Of a DNA stretch of 64,000 nt, positions 8,266 to 17,195 are shown piece by piece. The DNA comes from Gryllotalpicola ginsengisoli DSM 22003 (GTDB lineage: Bacteria; Actinomycetota; Actinomycetes; Actinomycetales; Microbacteriaceae). Every line of letters starts with the position of its first letter. The stretch's first letter is position 1. The notes below the pieces were generated by a model. The model was not told where the DNA came from. It made no database searches and saw nothing but the letters and a program-made list of their open reading frames with translations. The stretch is taken from the NCBI RefSeq assembly GCF_000419445.1, contig NZ_AULK01000001.1, forward strand, positions 310,001-374,000. Reading direction: 5' to 3'. A program made the position numbers and the translations under genes.

Positions 8266-9957
8266 TCACGCGAACGGGTCGACGAGCAGCAGCTCGGCGT
8301 TGCGGTCGGCCGCCGTGCCGGCGCGGGTCGCGTCGTAGCCGAGGTCGTTGAAGGAGAGCTCTCGGTAGAGGGAGGCGAGGGAGGTCTGGCTGCCGTCGTC
8401 GTAGGGGGCCTGGTACGGGGCATCCGATTCGATCAGGGTGGTGAAAAGCGAGAGCGTGCCGTCGCCGTTCTTGACGAGTTCGACGATGCGCGCCTGCTGC
8501 GGGAAGTCGGTGTGGCTCGCCGTGTTGATCTCCCAGAACGACTGCTGCGGAGTGTCACCGGGCTGCGGCGTGATCGCGTTCACATGCGTGTGCCCGTTCA
8601 CCCAGGCGACGACGTTCGGGTGCTCGTGCAGCAGGTCGACCAGCTCGCTTCCCGAGTGGCGCAGTTCGAGCGGATGCTCGGGGTCGGGCTGCGTCATCTC
8701 CATGGTGCCGCTCGTGTGATGGCTGAACAGCACCACGTACTGGTCCGCGTGGGCGGTGAGCTGCTCCTTCAGCCAGAGCCACTGCGAGTCGCGCAGCGAG
8801 CCGTCGGAGAGGCCGGCGGCGTTGGTGGAGTCCATCGAGATGCCGACGACGCCGGGCGCCAGCTGCCAGCTGTAGTAGCTGCGGCCCGCGTCCACGTCGT
8901 CGGCCTGGAAGCCGTGGCCGACCGGGCCGGGTCCGGTGTGCGCGGCCTCGAGGTGCTTGCGCACGTACTCGGTCTTCGTGAACGGCACGCGCCGAGCGTC
9001 GGGGGTGACGATCCAGTCCGTCTTGATGGTGGGCAGGGCGAGCAGCAGCGAGAGGTCGAGCGACGCGGCCGGGGAGCTGATGGCCGCCTTGAGCGCCGCG
9101 TTCGCCGTGCTCGAGGCGAAGCCGGTGAACTTGACGTCGCCGGTGTAGAGGCTGTTCCACGACCCGCGCACGTTGGCGAGGGTGCCGCTGACGTCGTCGT
9201 CATGGTTGCCGAACACGGAGTACCAGGGGGTGTTCAGGCCGGGGCTCGTGTGCGGTGCGATGGCGCGGCCGAAGTAGCCGGGGAGCTCGGGGAACCCGGC
9301 GTTCTTGTACCGGTCCGCGACCGGCAGCTCCGGGTTCCAGTACAGGGTGTCGCCGGAGCTCTGCACGCCCTCCCACAGCGTGGTCGAGCCGGTGTTGGCC
9401 TGGACCTCTCCCCCGTTCAGCACCGTGAGGAACCACTCCAGCTCGATCGACTCGTTGTTGTCGCTGTTGTCGCCCGTGGACACGACGCAGTCGAAGGCGC
9501 GGCCGGTGAACGGGCCGGCCGCGAGCTCGTTCACCCGCGCCACGAGACGCGACGCGCCCTGCGAGCCGAGCGCCTCGTGCGGGCGGAACGCCGAGCCGTT
9601 GTACTCGACGAGGAACTCGAAGCGCGCGGGCGACTGGGCGTCGGTGATGTGCAGGTCGGTGAAATGCACGATCGAGGCGATGCCCTCACGGCGGTCGTCC
9701 CGGCCGGCCTGCGCGGCCGCCAGGTCCTCCCGCACCACGAGCGCGTACCCCGGGCCCGCCACCAGCCGGCGGTAGCCGCTCGTGCCGCTCGGCGCGGCGA
9801 CGGCCTCGAGCGTCGTGCCCGTCGTGGTGATCGCGCGCTCGGCCGTCTCGGCCAGGGCGGCGTCGCGGCGGGAGGCGACGAGCGACGGGGTGAGGACGGC
9901 GACGGCGGCGGCGCCGGTGCCGCCGACCAGCAGCGATCTGCGCGAGATGTGACCCAT
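8266..9957 (-). CDS. Tat-exported calcineurin-like metallophosphoesterase, copy 1
   Basis: This 563-residue protein is of the TIGR03767 (PPA1498) metallophosphoesterase type. It begins MGHISRRSLLVGG, a twin-arginine signal, so it should act outside the membrane. The metal-binding motifs are in order: FTDLHITDAQ, VVSTGDNSDNNE, VFGNHDDDVS, LFSHHTSG and NGHTHVNA. It is likely to hydrolyse extracellular phosphoesters, with the substrate unknown. The ATG at 9955-9957 gives the standard Tat start. A PHO-box-like direct repeat lies about 50 bases upstream. Its C-terminal 60 residues are identical to those of copy 2 at 10058-11743. Confidence 0.88.
   Translation of the reverse strand: MGHISRRSLLVGGTGAAAVAVLTPSLVASRRDAALAETAERAITTTGTTLEAVAAPSGTSGYRRLVAGPGYALVVREDLAAAQAGRDDRREGIASIVHFTDLHITDAQSPARFEFLVEYNGSAFRPHEALGSQGASRLVARVNELAAGPFTGRAFDCVVSTGDNSDNNESIELEWFLTVLNGGEVQANTGSTTLWEGVQSSGDTLYWNPELPVADRYKNAGFPELPGYFGRAIAPHTSPGLNTPWYSVFGNHDDDVSGTLANVRGSWNSLYTGDVKFTGFASSTANAALKAAISSPAASLDLSLLLALPTIKTDWIVTPDARRVPFTKTEYVRKHLEAAHTGPGPVGHGFQADDVDAGRSYYSWQLAPGVVGISMDSTNAAGLSDGSLRDSQWLWLKEQLTAHADQYVVLFSHHTSGTMEMTQPDPEHPLELRHSGSELVDLLHEHPNVVAWVNGHTHVNAITPQPGDTPQQSFWEINTASHTDFPQQARIVELVKNGDGTLSLFTTLIESDAPYQAPYDDGSQTSLASLYRELSFNDLGYDATRAGTAADRNAELLLVDPFA
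8343..8535. repeat. Homogenised paralogue block, copy 1
   Basis: This 193-base segment matches 10135-10327 with eight differences, all synonymous. The first 86 or so bases are identical. It encodes the C-terminal part of metallophosphoesterase copy 1. Confidence 0.85.
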
Positions 9958-10008
9958 ACGAGGCACACTGCCGAGAGCGCGTTGCCCGAACCCGACGCGT
10001 CCGCGGGC

Positions 10009-10030
10009 TGCCCGTGAACGGATGCTTAAC
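10009..10030 (-). promoter_or_regulatory. Candidate PHO box upstream of metallophosphoesterase copy 1
   Basis: On the minus strand two adjacent 11-base direct repeats read GTTAAGCATCC and GTTCACGGGCA. This resembles the GTTCACC-type 11-base repeats bound by actinobacterial PhoP. It lies 52-73 bases before the phosphatase start, where an activator would sit. Phosphate control fits the gene product but is inferred. Confidence 0.4.
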
Positions 10031-10057
10031 CGGCGGTACGCCGCACGTGACGGCCTC

Positions 10058-11743
10058 TCACGCGAACGGGTCGGCGAGCAGCAGCTCGGCGTTGCGGTCC
10101 TCGGCGCGGCCTGCGTGGCCGTCGTTGCGGTGCGGGTCGTTGAAGGAGAGCTCTCGGTAGAGGGAGGCGAGGGAGGTCTGGCTGCCGTCGTCGTAGGGGG
10201 CCTGGTACGGGGCATCCGACTCGATCAGGGTGGTGAAAAGCGAAAGCGTGCCGTCGCCGTTCTTCACCAACTCGACGATGCGCGCCTGCTGGGGGAAGTC
10301 GGTGTGGCTCGCGGTGTTGATCTCCCACAGGCTGTGCCGCGCGTCGCTGCCGCGGCGCGGCGTGATGTGGTTGGCATGGGTGTGGCCGTTGATCCATGCC
10401 GCGACCTGGGGGTGCCGGTGCAGCAGCTCGAGTACCTCCGCACCCGAGTGCCGCGGGGCGTCGGGGCGGACCGGGTCGGGCAGCGGGCTGTCCATGCTCC
10501 ACGACGGATGGTGGCTGAAGACGAGGACGTACGCGTCGGCATGGGCGGCGAGCGTGCGGCCGAGCCACTGGAACTGGGCGTCGTCGAGGGAGCCGTGCGA
10601 GAGGCCGGCGGGGTTCGTCGAGTCGAGCGAGATGCCGACCACCCCGGGCGCGATCGGGAAGTCGTAGTAGCCGCGATCGGCGGCCACCGCCTCCGCGGTG
10701 AATCCGTGGCCGGCCGGCCCCGGTCCCGTGCGGGCCGGGTCGAGGTGCGCCGCCAGGTACTCGGCGCGGGTGAACGGGCGCCGGCGCTCGTCGGGGGTGA
10801 CCTGCCAGTCGGGCTTGAGGGCGGGCGGATGCGCGAGCACCGGGACCGCGGCGACCGCCTGCTCGCTCGTGGCGCCGGAGCTCCACAGCTGCGCCAGGGC
10901 GCGGTTCGCGGCATCCGAGACGAATCCGGTGAATTTCACGCCGCCCGTGTAGACGTCCTGCCAGCCGGTGTGCAGCCCCGGCAGCGATCCGCTCACGCTG
11001 TCGTCGTGATTGCCGAACACGGCGTACCACGGCACCGCGAGGCCGTCGCCGGTGTGCGGGGCGACGGCGCGGCCGAAGAACCCGGGCAGTTCCGGGAACT
11101 GCGCCCAGCGCCCGGCCGGGCGGCGCTCGGGCGTGTAGTAGAGCTCGTCGTCGCTGGTCTGCACGCCCTCCCACCGCTCGCGGGAGCCCGTATCGGCAGT
11201 GATCGTGCCGCCGTTCAGCACGGCGAACCGCCAGTCGAGCTCCACGGTCTCGGCGTTGTCGGTGTCGTCGCCGGTCGAGACGACGCAGTCGAAGGCGCGG
11301 CCGCCGAAGGGGCCGCGGGCGAGGCTGTTGACGCGCGCGATCAACCGGGCGGCGCCGTGCGTGCCGAGGGCCTCTTGCGGCCGGAACGCCGAGCCGTTGC
11401 TCGCCGCGAACAGCTCGAACCGCGCCGGCGACTGGGCGTCGGCGAGGTGCAGGTCGGTGAGCTGCACGAGCGAGGCGAGCGCGGTCTGCGAGGCGCGGGC
11501 GGATGCGCCGGGCTGCAGCTCCTCGCGCACGACGAGCGGGTAGCCGGGCCCGGCGGTGAGCCGGCGGTAGCCGGTGCCGGCGGCCTGCGCGGCGACCTCG
11601 GCGAGCGTGGTGCCCTCGGTGTACAGGGCGCGCCTCGCGGTGTCGGCGGCGGCGCGGTCGGTGGTCGCGTCGCGCGGGCCGAGGGCCAGGGCCAGCGCCC
11701 CGGCGCCGCCGATCAGAACGGTCCGGCGTGAGAGCTTGCGCAC
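10058..11743 (-). CDS. Tat-exported calcineurin-like metallophosphoesterase, copy 2
   Basis: This 561-residue paralogue of the gene at 8266-9957 is in the same family. VRKLSRRTVLIGG gives a twin-arginine signal. The metal motifs are LTDLHLADAQ, VVSTGDDTDNAE, VFGNHDDSVS, VFSHHPSW and NGHTHANH. The GTG at 11741-11743 is chosen because it aligns with the start of copy 1. ATG codons at 11798-11806 would add up to 21 basic residues before the signal. Outside the C-terminal identical block the two proteins look roughly two-thirds identical in the stretches compared by eye, so the duplication is not recent. It likely cleaves extracellular phosphoesters. Confidence 0.87.
   Translation of the reverse strand: MRKLSRRTVLIGGAGALALALGPRDATTDRAAADTARRALYTEGTTLAEVAAQAAGTGYRRLTAGPGYPLVVREELQPGASARASQTALASLVQLTDLHLADAQSPARFELFAASNGSAFRPQEALGTHGAARLIARVNSLARGPFGGRAFDCVVSTGDDTDNAETVELDWRFAVLNGGTITADTGSRERWEGVQTSDDELYYTPERRPAGRWAQFPELPGFFGRAVAPHTGDGLAVPWYAVFGNHDDSVSGSLPGLHTGWQDVYTGGVKFTGFVSDAANRALAQLWSSGATSEQAVAAVPVLAHPPALKPDWQVTPDERRRPFTRAEYLAAHLDPARTGPGPAGHGFTAEAVAADRGYYDFPIAPGVVGISLDSTNPAGLSHGSLDDAQFQWLGRTLAAHADAYVLVFSHHPSWSMDSPLPDPVRPDAPRHSGAEVLELLHRHPQVAAWINGHTHANHITPRRGSDARHSLWEINTASHTDFPQQARIVELVKNGDGTLSLFTTLIESDAPYQAPYDDGSQTSLASLYRELSFNDPHRNDGHAGRAEDRNAELLLADPFA
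10135..10327. repeat. Homogenised paralogue block, copy 2
   Basis: This is the partner of the 193-base block at 8343-8535 (constant offset 1792 bases, eight synonymous differences). It encodes the C-terminal part of metallophosphoesterase copy 2. Confidence 0.85.
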
Positions 11744-11844
11744 GCGGTCAGGTTCGCGACGCCGGGTGGATCGGCGGTGACCTCGTCGTTGGTGTCGCAT
11801 GAACATCGCATGCGCCGGTCTGTCGCCGGGGTGAACGCACGACG

Positions 11845-11875
11845 AAGGGGCCGCCGGACGAACCGGCGGCCCCTT
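11845..11875 (-). terminator. Terminator of amt
   Basis: A perfect 13-base-pair stem (AAGGGGCCGCCGG and its complement) with a five-base loop lies 33 bases beyond the amt stop codon. On the minus strand the stem is followed by CGTCGTGCG, so the T-tract is poor. Stem strength carries the call. Confidence 0.7.
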
Positions 11876-11908
11876 CGGGTGCTGTGTGTGGTGCGCTGAG
11901 GTGCGGCG

Positions 11909-13195
11909 CTAGGCGGTGGCGTCGAGCACGTAGCCTTCTTCGCCGTGCACGACGGTGTCGACGCCGGCGACCTCGTCCTCGCTCGTGATGCGGAAGCCCA
12001 TCGTCTTCTGGATGACCGTGCCGATGATCCAGGCCCAGCCGAAGGACCAGATCGAGACCGCCGCGGCGCCGAGGAACTGCATCGCGAACTGCTTCAGCGA
12101 GTGCGAGTCGATCAGGCCGATGCCGGTGCCGAAGATGCCGATCCACAGCGTGCCGATCCAGCCGCCGATGAAATGGATGCCGACCACGTCGAGCGCGTCG
12201 TCGAAGCCGAGCTTGAACTTCAGGTCGATCGCGTAGGCGCACACGAAGCCGGTGACCACGCCGAGCACCATGCCCCAGAACGGCGTGAGGATGTTACAGG
12301 CCGGCGTGATCGCGACGAGGCCGGCGACCGCGCCGGAGGCGGCGCCGATCGACGTGGGCTTGCCGTCCTTGATCTTCTCGGCGACGAGCCAGCCGAGCGT
12401 CGCGGCCGCCGGGGCGGCCAGGGTGTTGATCCAGGCGAGGGCGGCGACGCCGTCGACACCCGCCTCGGAACCGGCGTTGAAGCCGAACCAGCCGAACCAC
12501 AGCAGCGAGGCGCCGAGCAGGGTGAGCGGCACGTTGTGCGGCTTGGCCATGCCCTTCGCGAAGCCGACGCGCTTGCCGAGCACGAGTGCGAGGGCGAGAC
12601 CCGCCGCACCGGCGTTGATGTGCACCGCCGTGCCGCCCGCGAAGTCGTTCACGCCGAGGTTGTAGACGATCCAGCCGCCGTCGGTGAGTCCCTTGTCACC
12701 GAGCGTGAAGTTGAACACCCAGCTGGCGACCGGGAAGTAGACGATGGTCGCCCAGAATCCGGCGAACACCATCCACGCGCCGAACCGCGCGCGGTCGGCG
12801 ATGGCGCCCGAGATCAGCGCCACGGTGATGATCGCGAAGGTCGCCTGGAAGCCGGCGAAGGCGAGGCCGTTGAGGTCGCCGCCGGTGCCGTCGGAGAGCG
12901 GGTTGATCAGGTTCAGCAGGCCGGCGTTGTGGAACGGGTTGGCCAGCACGTGCGGGATCACCCAGTCGGTACCGGAAGAGAAGGACATCGAATAGCCGTA
13001 GAGGACCCACAGCACGGCGATGAGGGCGATGGCGCCGAAGCTCATCATCATCATCGAGATGACGCTCTTGGCTCGCACCATGCCGCCGTAGAAGAAGGCG
13101 ACGCCGGGCGTCATGAGCAGGACGAGTGCGGCTGCGACGAGCAGCCACAGGGAATTGACGTCCACCGTTGTGGCGGAGTCTGCGGCGAGGACCAT
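11909..13195 (-). CDS. amt: Ammonium transporter Amt
   Basis: This 428-residue Amt/MEP/Rh channel imports ammonium at low external concentration. It has about eleven hydrophobic segments and family signatures DFAGGTAVHINAGAAGLALA and FIGGWIGTLWIG, which carry the paired pore histidines. The ATG at 13193-13195 follows GAGAGGTGACC. No glnK or glnD follows; the gene is closed off by its own terminator. A GlnR-type operator at 13254-13291 sits just before the promoter, so induction under nitrogen limitation is predicted. Confidence 0.96.
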   Translation of the reverse strand: MVLAADSATTVDVNSLWLLVAAALVLLMTPGVAFFYGGMVRAKSVISMMMMSFGAIALIAVLWVLYGYSMSFSSGTDWVIPHVLANPFHNAGLLNLINPLSDGTGGDLNGLAFAGFQATFAIITVALISGAIADRARFGAWMVFAGFWATIVYFPVASWVFNFTLGDKGLTDGGWIVYNLGVNDFAGGTAVHINAGAAGLALALVLGKRVGFAKGMAKPHNVPLTLLGASLLWFGWFGFNAGSEAGVDGVAALAWINTLAAPAAATLGWLVAEKIKDGKPTSIGAASGAVAGLVAITPACNILTPFWGMVLGVVTGFVCAYAIDLKFKLGFDDALDVVGIHFIGGWIGTLWIGIFGTGIGLIDSHSLKQFAMQFLGAAAVSIWSFGWAWIIGTVIQKTMGFRITSEDEVAGVDTVVHGEEGYVLDATA

Positions 13196-13237
13196 GGAGA
13201 CCGGTCACCTCTCTCTTCGGGTTGCAGGGACCTGCAC

Positions 13238-13291
13238 AGTCTCCCGAGGTGACGTTTCACTCGTGATGGGGTTCTGTTTCGCGTCGGTTAC
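13238..13291 (-). promoter_or_regulatory. GlnR-type operator and -10 box of amt
   Basis: Read on the minus strand from 13291 to 13254 the site is GTAAC-n6-GAAAC-n6-CCATC-n6-GAAAC. This matches the GlnR consensus gTnAc-n6-GaAAc-n6-gTnAc-n6-GaAAc in three of four half-sites. Ten bases downstream lies GAGACT (13243-13238), a plausible -10 box. The glnA1 site at 51769-51822 has exactly the same order and the same ten-base gap, which strongly supports shared nitrogen control. Confidence 0.82.
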
Positions 13292-13354
13292 GTCGAAAAC
13301 GGCAATGTAAACATCACGTTTCCGCGCGCCCGGAAAACAGTGGCAAGACGGCAG

Positions 13355-14422
13355 CTAATCGCCGGGCGGCAGATCGCCCGAGGTCAGGGCGATCATCCGC
13401 GAGATCGAGCGCAGGTACTTCTTGCGGAACCCGCCCTGCAGCATCGCCTCGTCGAACACGTCCGACAGCGGCACGCCGGAGGCGACGATCGGCAGCTCCG
13501 CGTCGTAGGCGCGGTCGATGAACGCCACGAGCCGCAGCGCCTGCATCTGGTCATGCAGCTGCACGACGTCGGTGAGCGCGATCAGGTCGACGCCTTCGAC
13601 CATGCGGATGTAGCGCGACGGATGCACCGTGGCCAGATGGTCGATCAGCGCCAGGAAGTCGTCCTGCGTGGCGACCTTGCCGCGGGCCCGCTCAGCGGCG
13701 ACGATGCGACCGATCCTCGCGGCATCCGTCACCACCGCCTCGCCCGTCGTGGCCCGGCGGCGGTAGTCGAGCCCGTCGATGCGGATGGTGTCGAAGTTGC
13801 CGGCCATGGCGTGGATCTCGCGCAGGAAGTCGCCGGCGGCGAAGCGCCCCTCCCCCAGCGCGTTCGGCGGCGTGTTGCTCGTGGCCGCGAAGCGCGTGCC
13901 GCCGGTCACGAGGTCGCCGATGAGGCGCGTCATCATCATCGTGTCGCCCGGGTCGTCGAGCTCGAACTCGTCGATGCAGATCAGCGCGCTGCCCTTCAGG
14001 AGCTCGACGGCGCCCGCGTAGCCCAGCGCGCCCACGAGCGCCGTGTACTCGATGAACGTGCCGAAGTATTTGCGGCCGGATGCCGCGTGCCAGAGCGCCG
14101 CGAGCAGGTGGGTCTTGCCGACGCCGAAGCCGCCGTCGAGGTACACGCCGGGCTTCGTCTCGTCGACGGTCTTCTTGCGCCTGCCGAAGGAGAAGAATCC
14201 GCCGGGCTTGCCGCTGCCGGGCGCGGCGGCGGAGAACACGCGCAGCGCCTGCACCGCCTCCTGCTGCGAGGGGTAGTCGGGGTCGGGCCGGTAGTTGTCG
14301 AAGCTCGCGTGCGCGAACTGCGCGGGCGGCACCAGGCTGGCGGCGATCTGCTGCCCCGTGATCGGCGGATCGAGCTGGGTCAGGCTGGTCAGGGGTGCGC
14401 CGCCTGGGGCGTCGGTCGTCAT
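13355..14422 (-). CDS. zapE: ZapE/AFG1-like ATPase
   Basis: This 355-residue AAA+ type ATPase is related to cell-division protein ZapE and mitochondrial AFG1. It has Walker [12 protein letters not shown] and Walker [10 protein letters not shown], then FAATSNTPP (sensor 1) and an arginine-rich C-terminal part. In proteobacteria ZapE contacts the Z ring; its role in actinobacteria is not established. The ATG at 14420-14422 is chosen over an in-frame GTG 33 bases upstream because GAGGCGG lies at suitable distance. It is divergent from sseA. Confidence 0.88.
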   Translation of the reverse strand: MTTDAPGGAPLTSLTQLDPPITGQQIAASLVPPAQFAHASFDNYRPDPDYPSQQEAVQALRVFSAAAPGSGKPGGFFSFGRRKKTVDETKPGVYLDGGFGVGKTHLLAALWHAASGRKYFGTFIEYTALVGALGYAGAVELLKGSALICIDEFELDDPGDTMMMTRLIGDLVTGGTRFAATSNTPPNALGEGRFAAGDFLREIHAMAGNFDTIRIDGLDYRRRATTGEAVVTDAARIGRIVAAERARGKVATQDDFLALIDHLATVHPSRYIRMVEGVDLIALTDVVQLHDQMQALRLVAFIDRAYDAELPIVASGVPLSDVFDEAMLQGGFRKKYLRSISRMIALTSGDLPPGD

Positions 14423-14551
14423 TCGGGGATCCGCCTCGAGGTTGATCGTGGGCACTGTGTCGAAGTCTTACCGGTGTCGCCCCGGCACAGACCCGGGGCC
14501 CGTAGCGTTGACATCGGAAGCACTGACAGCAGCCTAGATGAGGAGCATCAG

Positions 14552-15463
14552 ATGGCCCTTGCCGCCGACCCCGACCCGAAGTTCGCCGACTACGCCCACC
14601 CCGAGCGACTGGTGAGCACGCGGTGGCTGGCGGAGCACCTGGGCGAGCCGGGCCTCAAGGTGGTCGAGTCCGACGAGGACGTGCTGCTGTACGAGACCGG
14701 CCACATCCCCGGCGCCGTCAAGGTCGACTGGCACACCGACCTGAACGATCCGGTCGTGCGCGACTACGTCGACGGCGAGCGGTTCGCGCAGGTGCTCGGC
14801 TCCAAAGGCATCTCGCGCGAGGACACCGTGGTCATCTACGGCGACCGCAACAACTGGTGGGCGGCGTACGCGCTGTGGGTGTTCACCCTCTTCGGGCACC
14901 CCGACGTGCGGCTGCTCGACGGCGGGCGCGACAAGTGGATCGCCGAGGGCCGCGAGTTGACGACGGATGCCCCGGCCGTCACCCCGGCCGACTACCCCGT
15001 CGTGCCCCGTGACGACGCCCGCATCCGCGCCTTCAAGGAGGACGTGCTCGCGCACCTCGGCCACGGCCCGCTCATCGACGTGCGCTCCCCGGAGGAGTAC
15101 TCGGGCGAGCGCACCGAGATCCCCGGCTACCCCACCGAGGGCGCGCTGCGGCCTGGGCACATCCCGTCCGCCGCATCCGTGCCGTGGGCGAAGGCGGCCG
15201 CGCCCGACGCGACGTTCAAGACCCGCGCGGAGCTCGAGGACGTCTACCTCGCCGAGGCCGGCCTGAAGCCGGGCGACGACGTCATCGCCTACTGCCGCAT
15301 CGGCGAGCGGTCGAGCCACACCTGGTTCGTGCTGACGCACCTGCTCGGGTTCGAGAACGTGAAGAACTACGACGGGTCGTGGACGGAGTGGGGCTCGGCG
15401 GTGCGCGTGCCCATCGTGCAGGGCCCCGAGCCGGGCGAGGTGCCCGGCGCGCCCGGCGCGTGA
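14552..15463 (+). CDS. sseA: Thiosulfate/3-mercaptopyruvate sulfurtransferase
   Basis: This 303-residue tandem rhodanese protein has an inactive N-terminal domain ([11 protein letters not shown], then [17 protein letters not shown]). Its catalytic C-terminal domain has the loop [11 protein letters not shown], where the cysteine carries the persulfide sulfur. It moves sulfane sulfur from thiosulfate or 3-mercaptopyruvate to an acceptor. GAGGAG lies nine bases before the ATG. The stop overlaps the start of sufE by one base, and coupling of a rhodanese to SufE suggests that the pair passes sulfur onward. Confidence 0.92.
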   Translation: MALAADPDPKFADYAHPERLVSTRWLAEHLGEPGLKVVESDEDVLLYETGHIPGAVKVDWHTDLNDPVVRDYVDGERFAQVLGSKGISREDTVVIYGDRNNWWAAYALWVFTLFGHPDVRLLDGGRDKWIAEGRELTTDAPAVTPADYPVVPRDDARIRAFKEDVLAHLGHGPLIDVRSPEEYSGERTEIPGYPTEGALRPGHIPSAASVPWAKAAAPDATFKTRAELEDVYLAEAGLKPGDDVIAYCRIGERSSHTWFVLTHLLGFENVKNYDGSWTEWGSAVRVPIVQGPEPGEVPGAPGA

Positions 15464-15924
15464 TGGAGCAGAATCGAGGGGTGAGCGAGATCGACCTGCC
15501 CGAGCAGCTGCGCGAGATCCGCGAGGAGTTCCTCGCGCTCGACCAGAACGAGCGCCTGCAGCTGCTGCTCGAATTCGCGAACGAACTGCCGGAACTGCCG
15601 GAGCGGTACCGCGACCACCCCGACCTGTTCGAGCGGGTCGCCGAGTGCCAGAGCCCGGTCTACCTCTTCGTCGAGGTCGACGAGGCGGACGTCGTGCACC
15701 TCTTCGTCACGGCCCCGCGCGAGGCGCCGACGACCCGGGGGTTCGCCTCGATCCTCGTGCAGGGGCTCGCGGGGCTGACCAGCGCCGAGGTGCTCGCGGT
15801 CCCCGACGACTACCCGCAGACGATCGGGCTCACCCGGGCGGTGTCGCCGCTGCGGCTGCGCGGCATGGCGGCGCTGATCGGGCGCACCAAGCACCAGGTG
15901 CAGCTCAAGCGGACGGCCGCGTAG
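15463..15924 (+). CDS. sufE: SufE-family sulfur acceptor protein
   Basis: This 153-residue SufE-like protein has VAECQSPVYLF with the persulfide-carrying cysteine near residue 60, and the conserved C-terminal helix GMAALIGRTKHQV. SufE proteins accept sulfur from a desulfurase or rhodanese for Fe-S cluster assembly. The ATG at 15463 overlaps the sseA stop (TGATG). An in-frame GTG at 15481 giving MSEIDLPEQL is an alternative start. The last 20 bases overlap the 3' end of the convergent hydrolase gene. Confidence 0.88.
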   Translation: MEQNRGVSEIDLPEQLREIREEFLALDQNERLQLLLEFANELPELPERYRDHPDLFERVAECQSPVYLFVEVDEADVVHLFVTAPREAPTTRGFASILVQGLAGLTSAEVLAVPDDYPQTIGLTRAVSPLRLRGMAALIGRTKHQVQLKRTAA

Positions 15925-17128
15925 CGCCCTCGGCGTCCTCGTCGAGCTCGCCGGCCTCGAGCGCGTCCAGCCACTTCGAGATCGCCTTCGTCCACTTCTT
16001 CGGGTCGAAGTTCCACAGTTTGGTGTGCCGGGCGCGCGTGAAGCGCACGAAGGTGACGATGTCGGGGCGGCGGGCCGCCAGTGCCCGCGACGCGTACGCC
16101 GGTACGTAGCCGTCGTCGTCGCTGTGCAGCAGGAGGATCGGCGTCGTCAGCACATCCGCCCGGCGCACGAAGTCGAGCTCGGGCAGGCCGATCGGCGCCG
16201 ACTGCCCGGTGAGCCGGCCGCCCCACGGGGCGTCCAGCAGCTTGAGGGCGCTCTCGGTGATCGGGTCGGGCATGTGCAGGGCGCCGGCCTGGTAGCGCAG
16301 CGTGTCGACCCAGTCGATCACCGGTGACTCGAGCACCACGCCGCGGATCAGGCCCGCGTGCATCGACCGGGTGGCCGCCTGCAGCACGATGGCGCCGCCC
16401 ATCGACCAGCCCATCAGCACGATGTCGGTCGCGCCGTGGTCGACCGCGTACTCGATCGCCGCCTCGACGTCGCGCCACTCGGTGGAGCCGAGCCCGTACC
16501 GGCCGTCGTCGCTACGCGGGCCGTCGCCGTCGTTGCGGTAGGAGATGACGAGGCTCGTCCAGCCGTGCTCGCGGAAGGTCGGCACCGCGCGCAGGCACTC
16601 CTGGCGCTGCGTGCCCCGGCCGTGCACGTGGATCGCCCATTTGGTGCTCTTCTCGCCGTCGTCGCCCTTCGGCGCGTTGAAGCGCCAGGCGGGCGCCACT
16701 CCCCCGTCGGTCTCGATCCCGACCGACTTCACCGGCAGACCGAGCTCCTCGGGGCGCACGTACCACCAGCCGCTGATCCGGCCGCGCTTGGCGCGGGTCA
16801 GGTCGCCGAAGCTGACCCGCTCGACGCGCCGGGTGACCGAGACGCCGCTGCGGGAGAGGATCGCGCCGATGCGGGCATGCCCGGCGTCGTGGTTGAACCA
16901 GAAGCTGTAGTCGCCGCGCAGCAGCGTGTCGGGCGTGACCGAGAGGGTGATGACGGATGCGTCGGGCGAGACCGCCTTGACCTGCACGTCCTCGTCCCGG
17001 CGGCGCGGCGGAGTCAGCACCTTGCGGGCGATGAACACCGTCGTGCCGGCCGCCGCGACGGCGAACGTCGCCGCGCCGAGCGCGGCGAACACCAGGGGAA
17101 AGCCCAATCTGCTGCGCCATCCGGCCAT
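15905..17128 (-). CDS. Membrane-anchored alpha/beta hydrolase
   Basis: This 407-residue protein has an N-terminal membrane segment (residues about 8-34) and an alpha/beta-hydrolase domain. The nucleophile elbow is GWSMGGA, the acid lies in LLHSDDDGYVP and the histidine in ARHTKLW; the oxyanion region has HVHGRGTQRQ. It is probably a serine esterase or peptidase facing the outside; the substrate is unknown. The 3' end overlaps sufE by 20 bases tail to tail. Confidence 0.82.
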   Translation of the reverse strand: MAGWRSRLGFPLVFAALGAATFAVAAAGTTVFIARKVLTPPRRRDEDVQVKAVSPDASVITLSVTPDTLLRGDYSFWFNHDAGHARIGAILSRSGVSVTRRVERVSFGDLTRAKRGRISGWWYVRPEELGLPVKSVGIETDGGVAPAWRFNAPKGDDGEKSTKWAIHVHGRGTQRQECLRAVPTFREHGWTSLVISYRNDGDGPRSDDGRYGLGSTEWRDVEAAIEYAVDHGATDIVLMGWSMGGAIVLQAATRSMHAGLIRGVVLESPVIDWVDTLRYQAGALHMPDPITESALKLLDAPWGGRLTGQSAPIGLPELDFVRRADVLTTPILLLHSDDDGYVPAYASRALAARRPDIVTFVRFTRARHTKLWNFDPKKWTKAISKWLDALEAGELDEDAEGATRPSA

Positions 17129-17195
17129 GGGTTCGACCTCCTTCGCGCGGCGTGCCTCTCGCTGTGCCCCCGCTCAGAACTCTAATCTCCATGAT

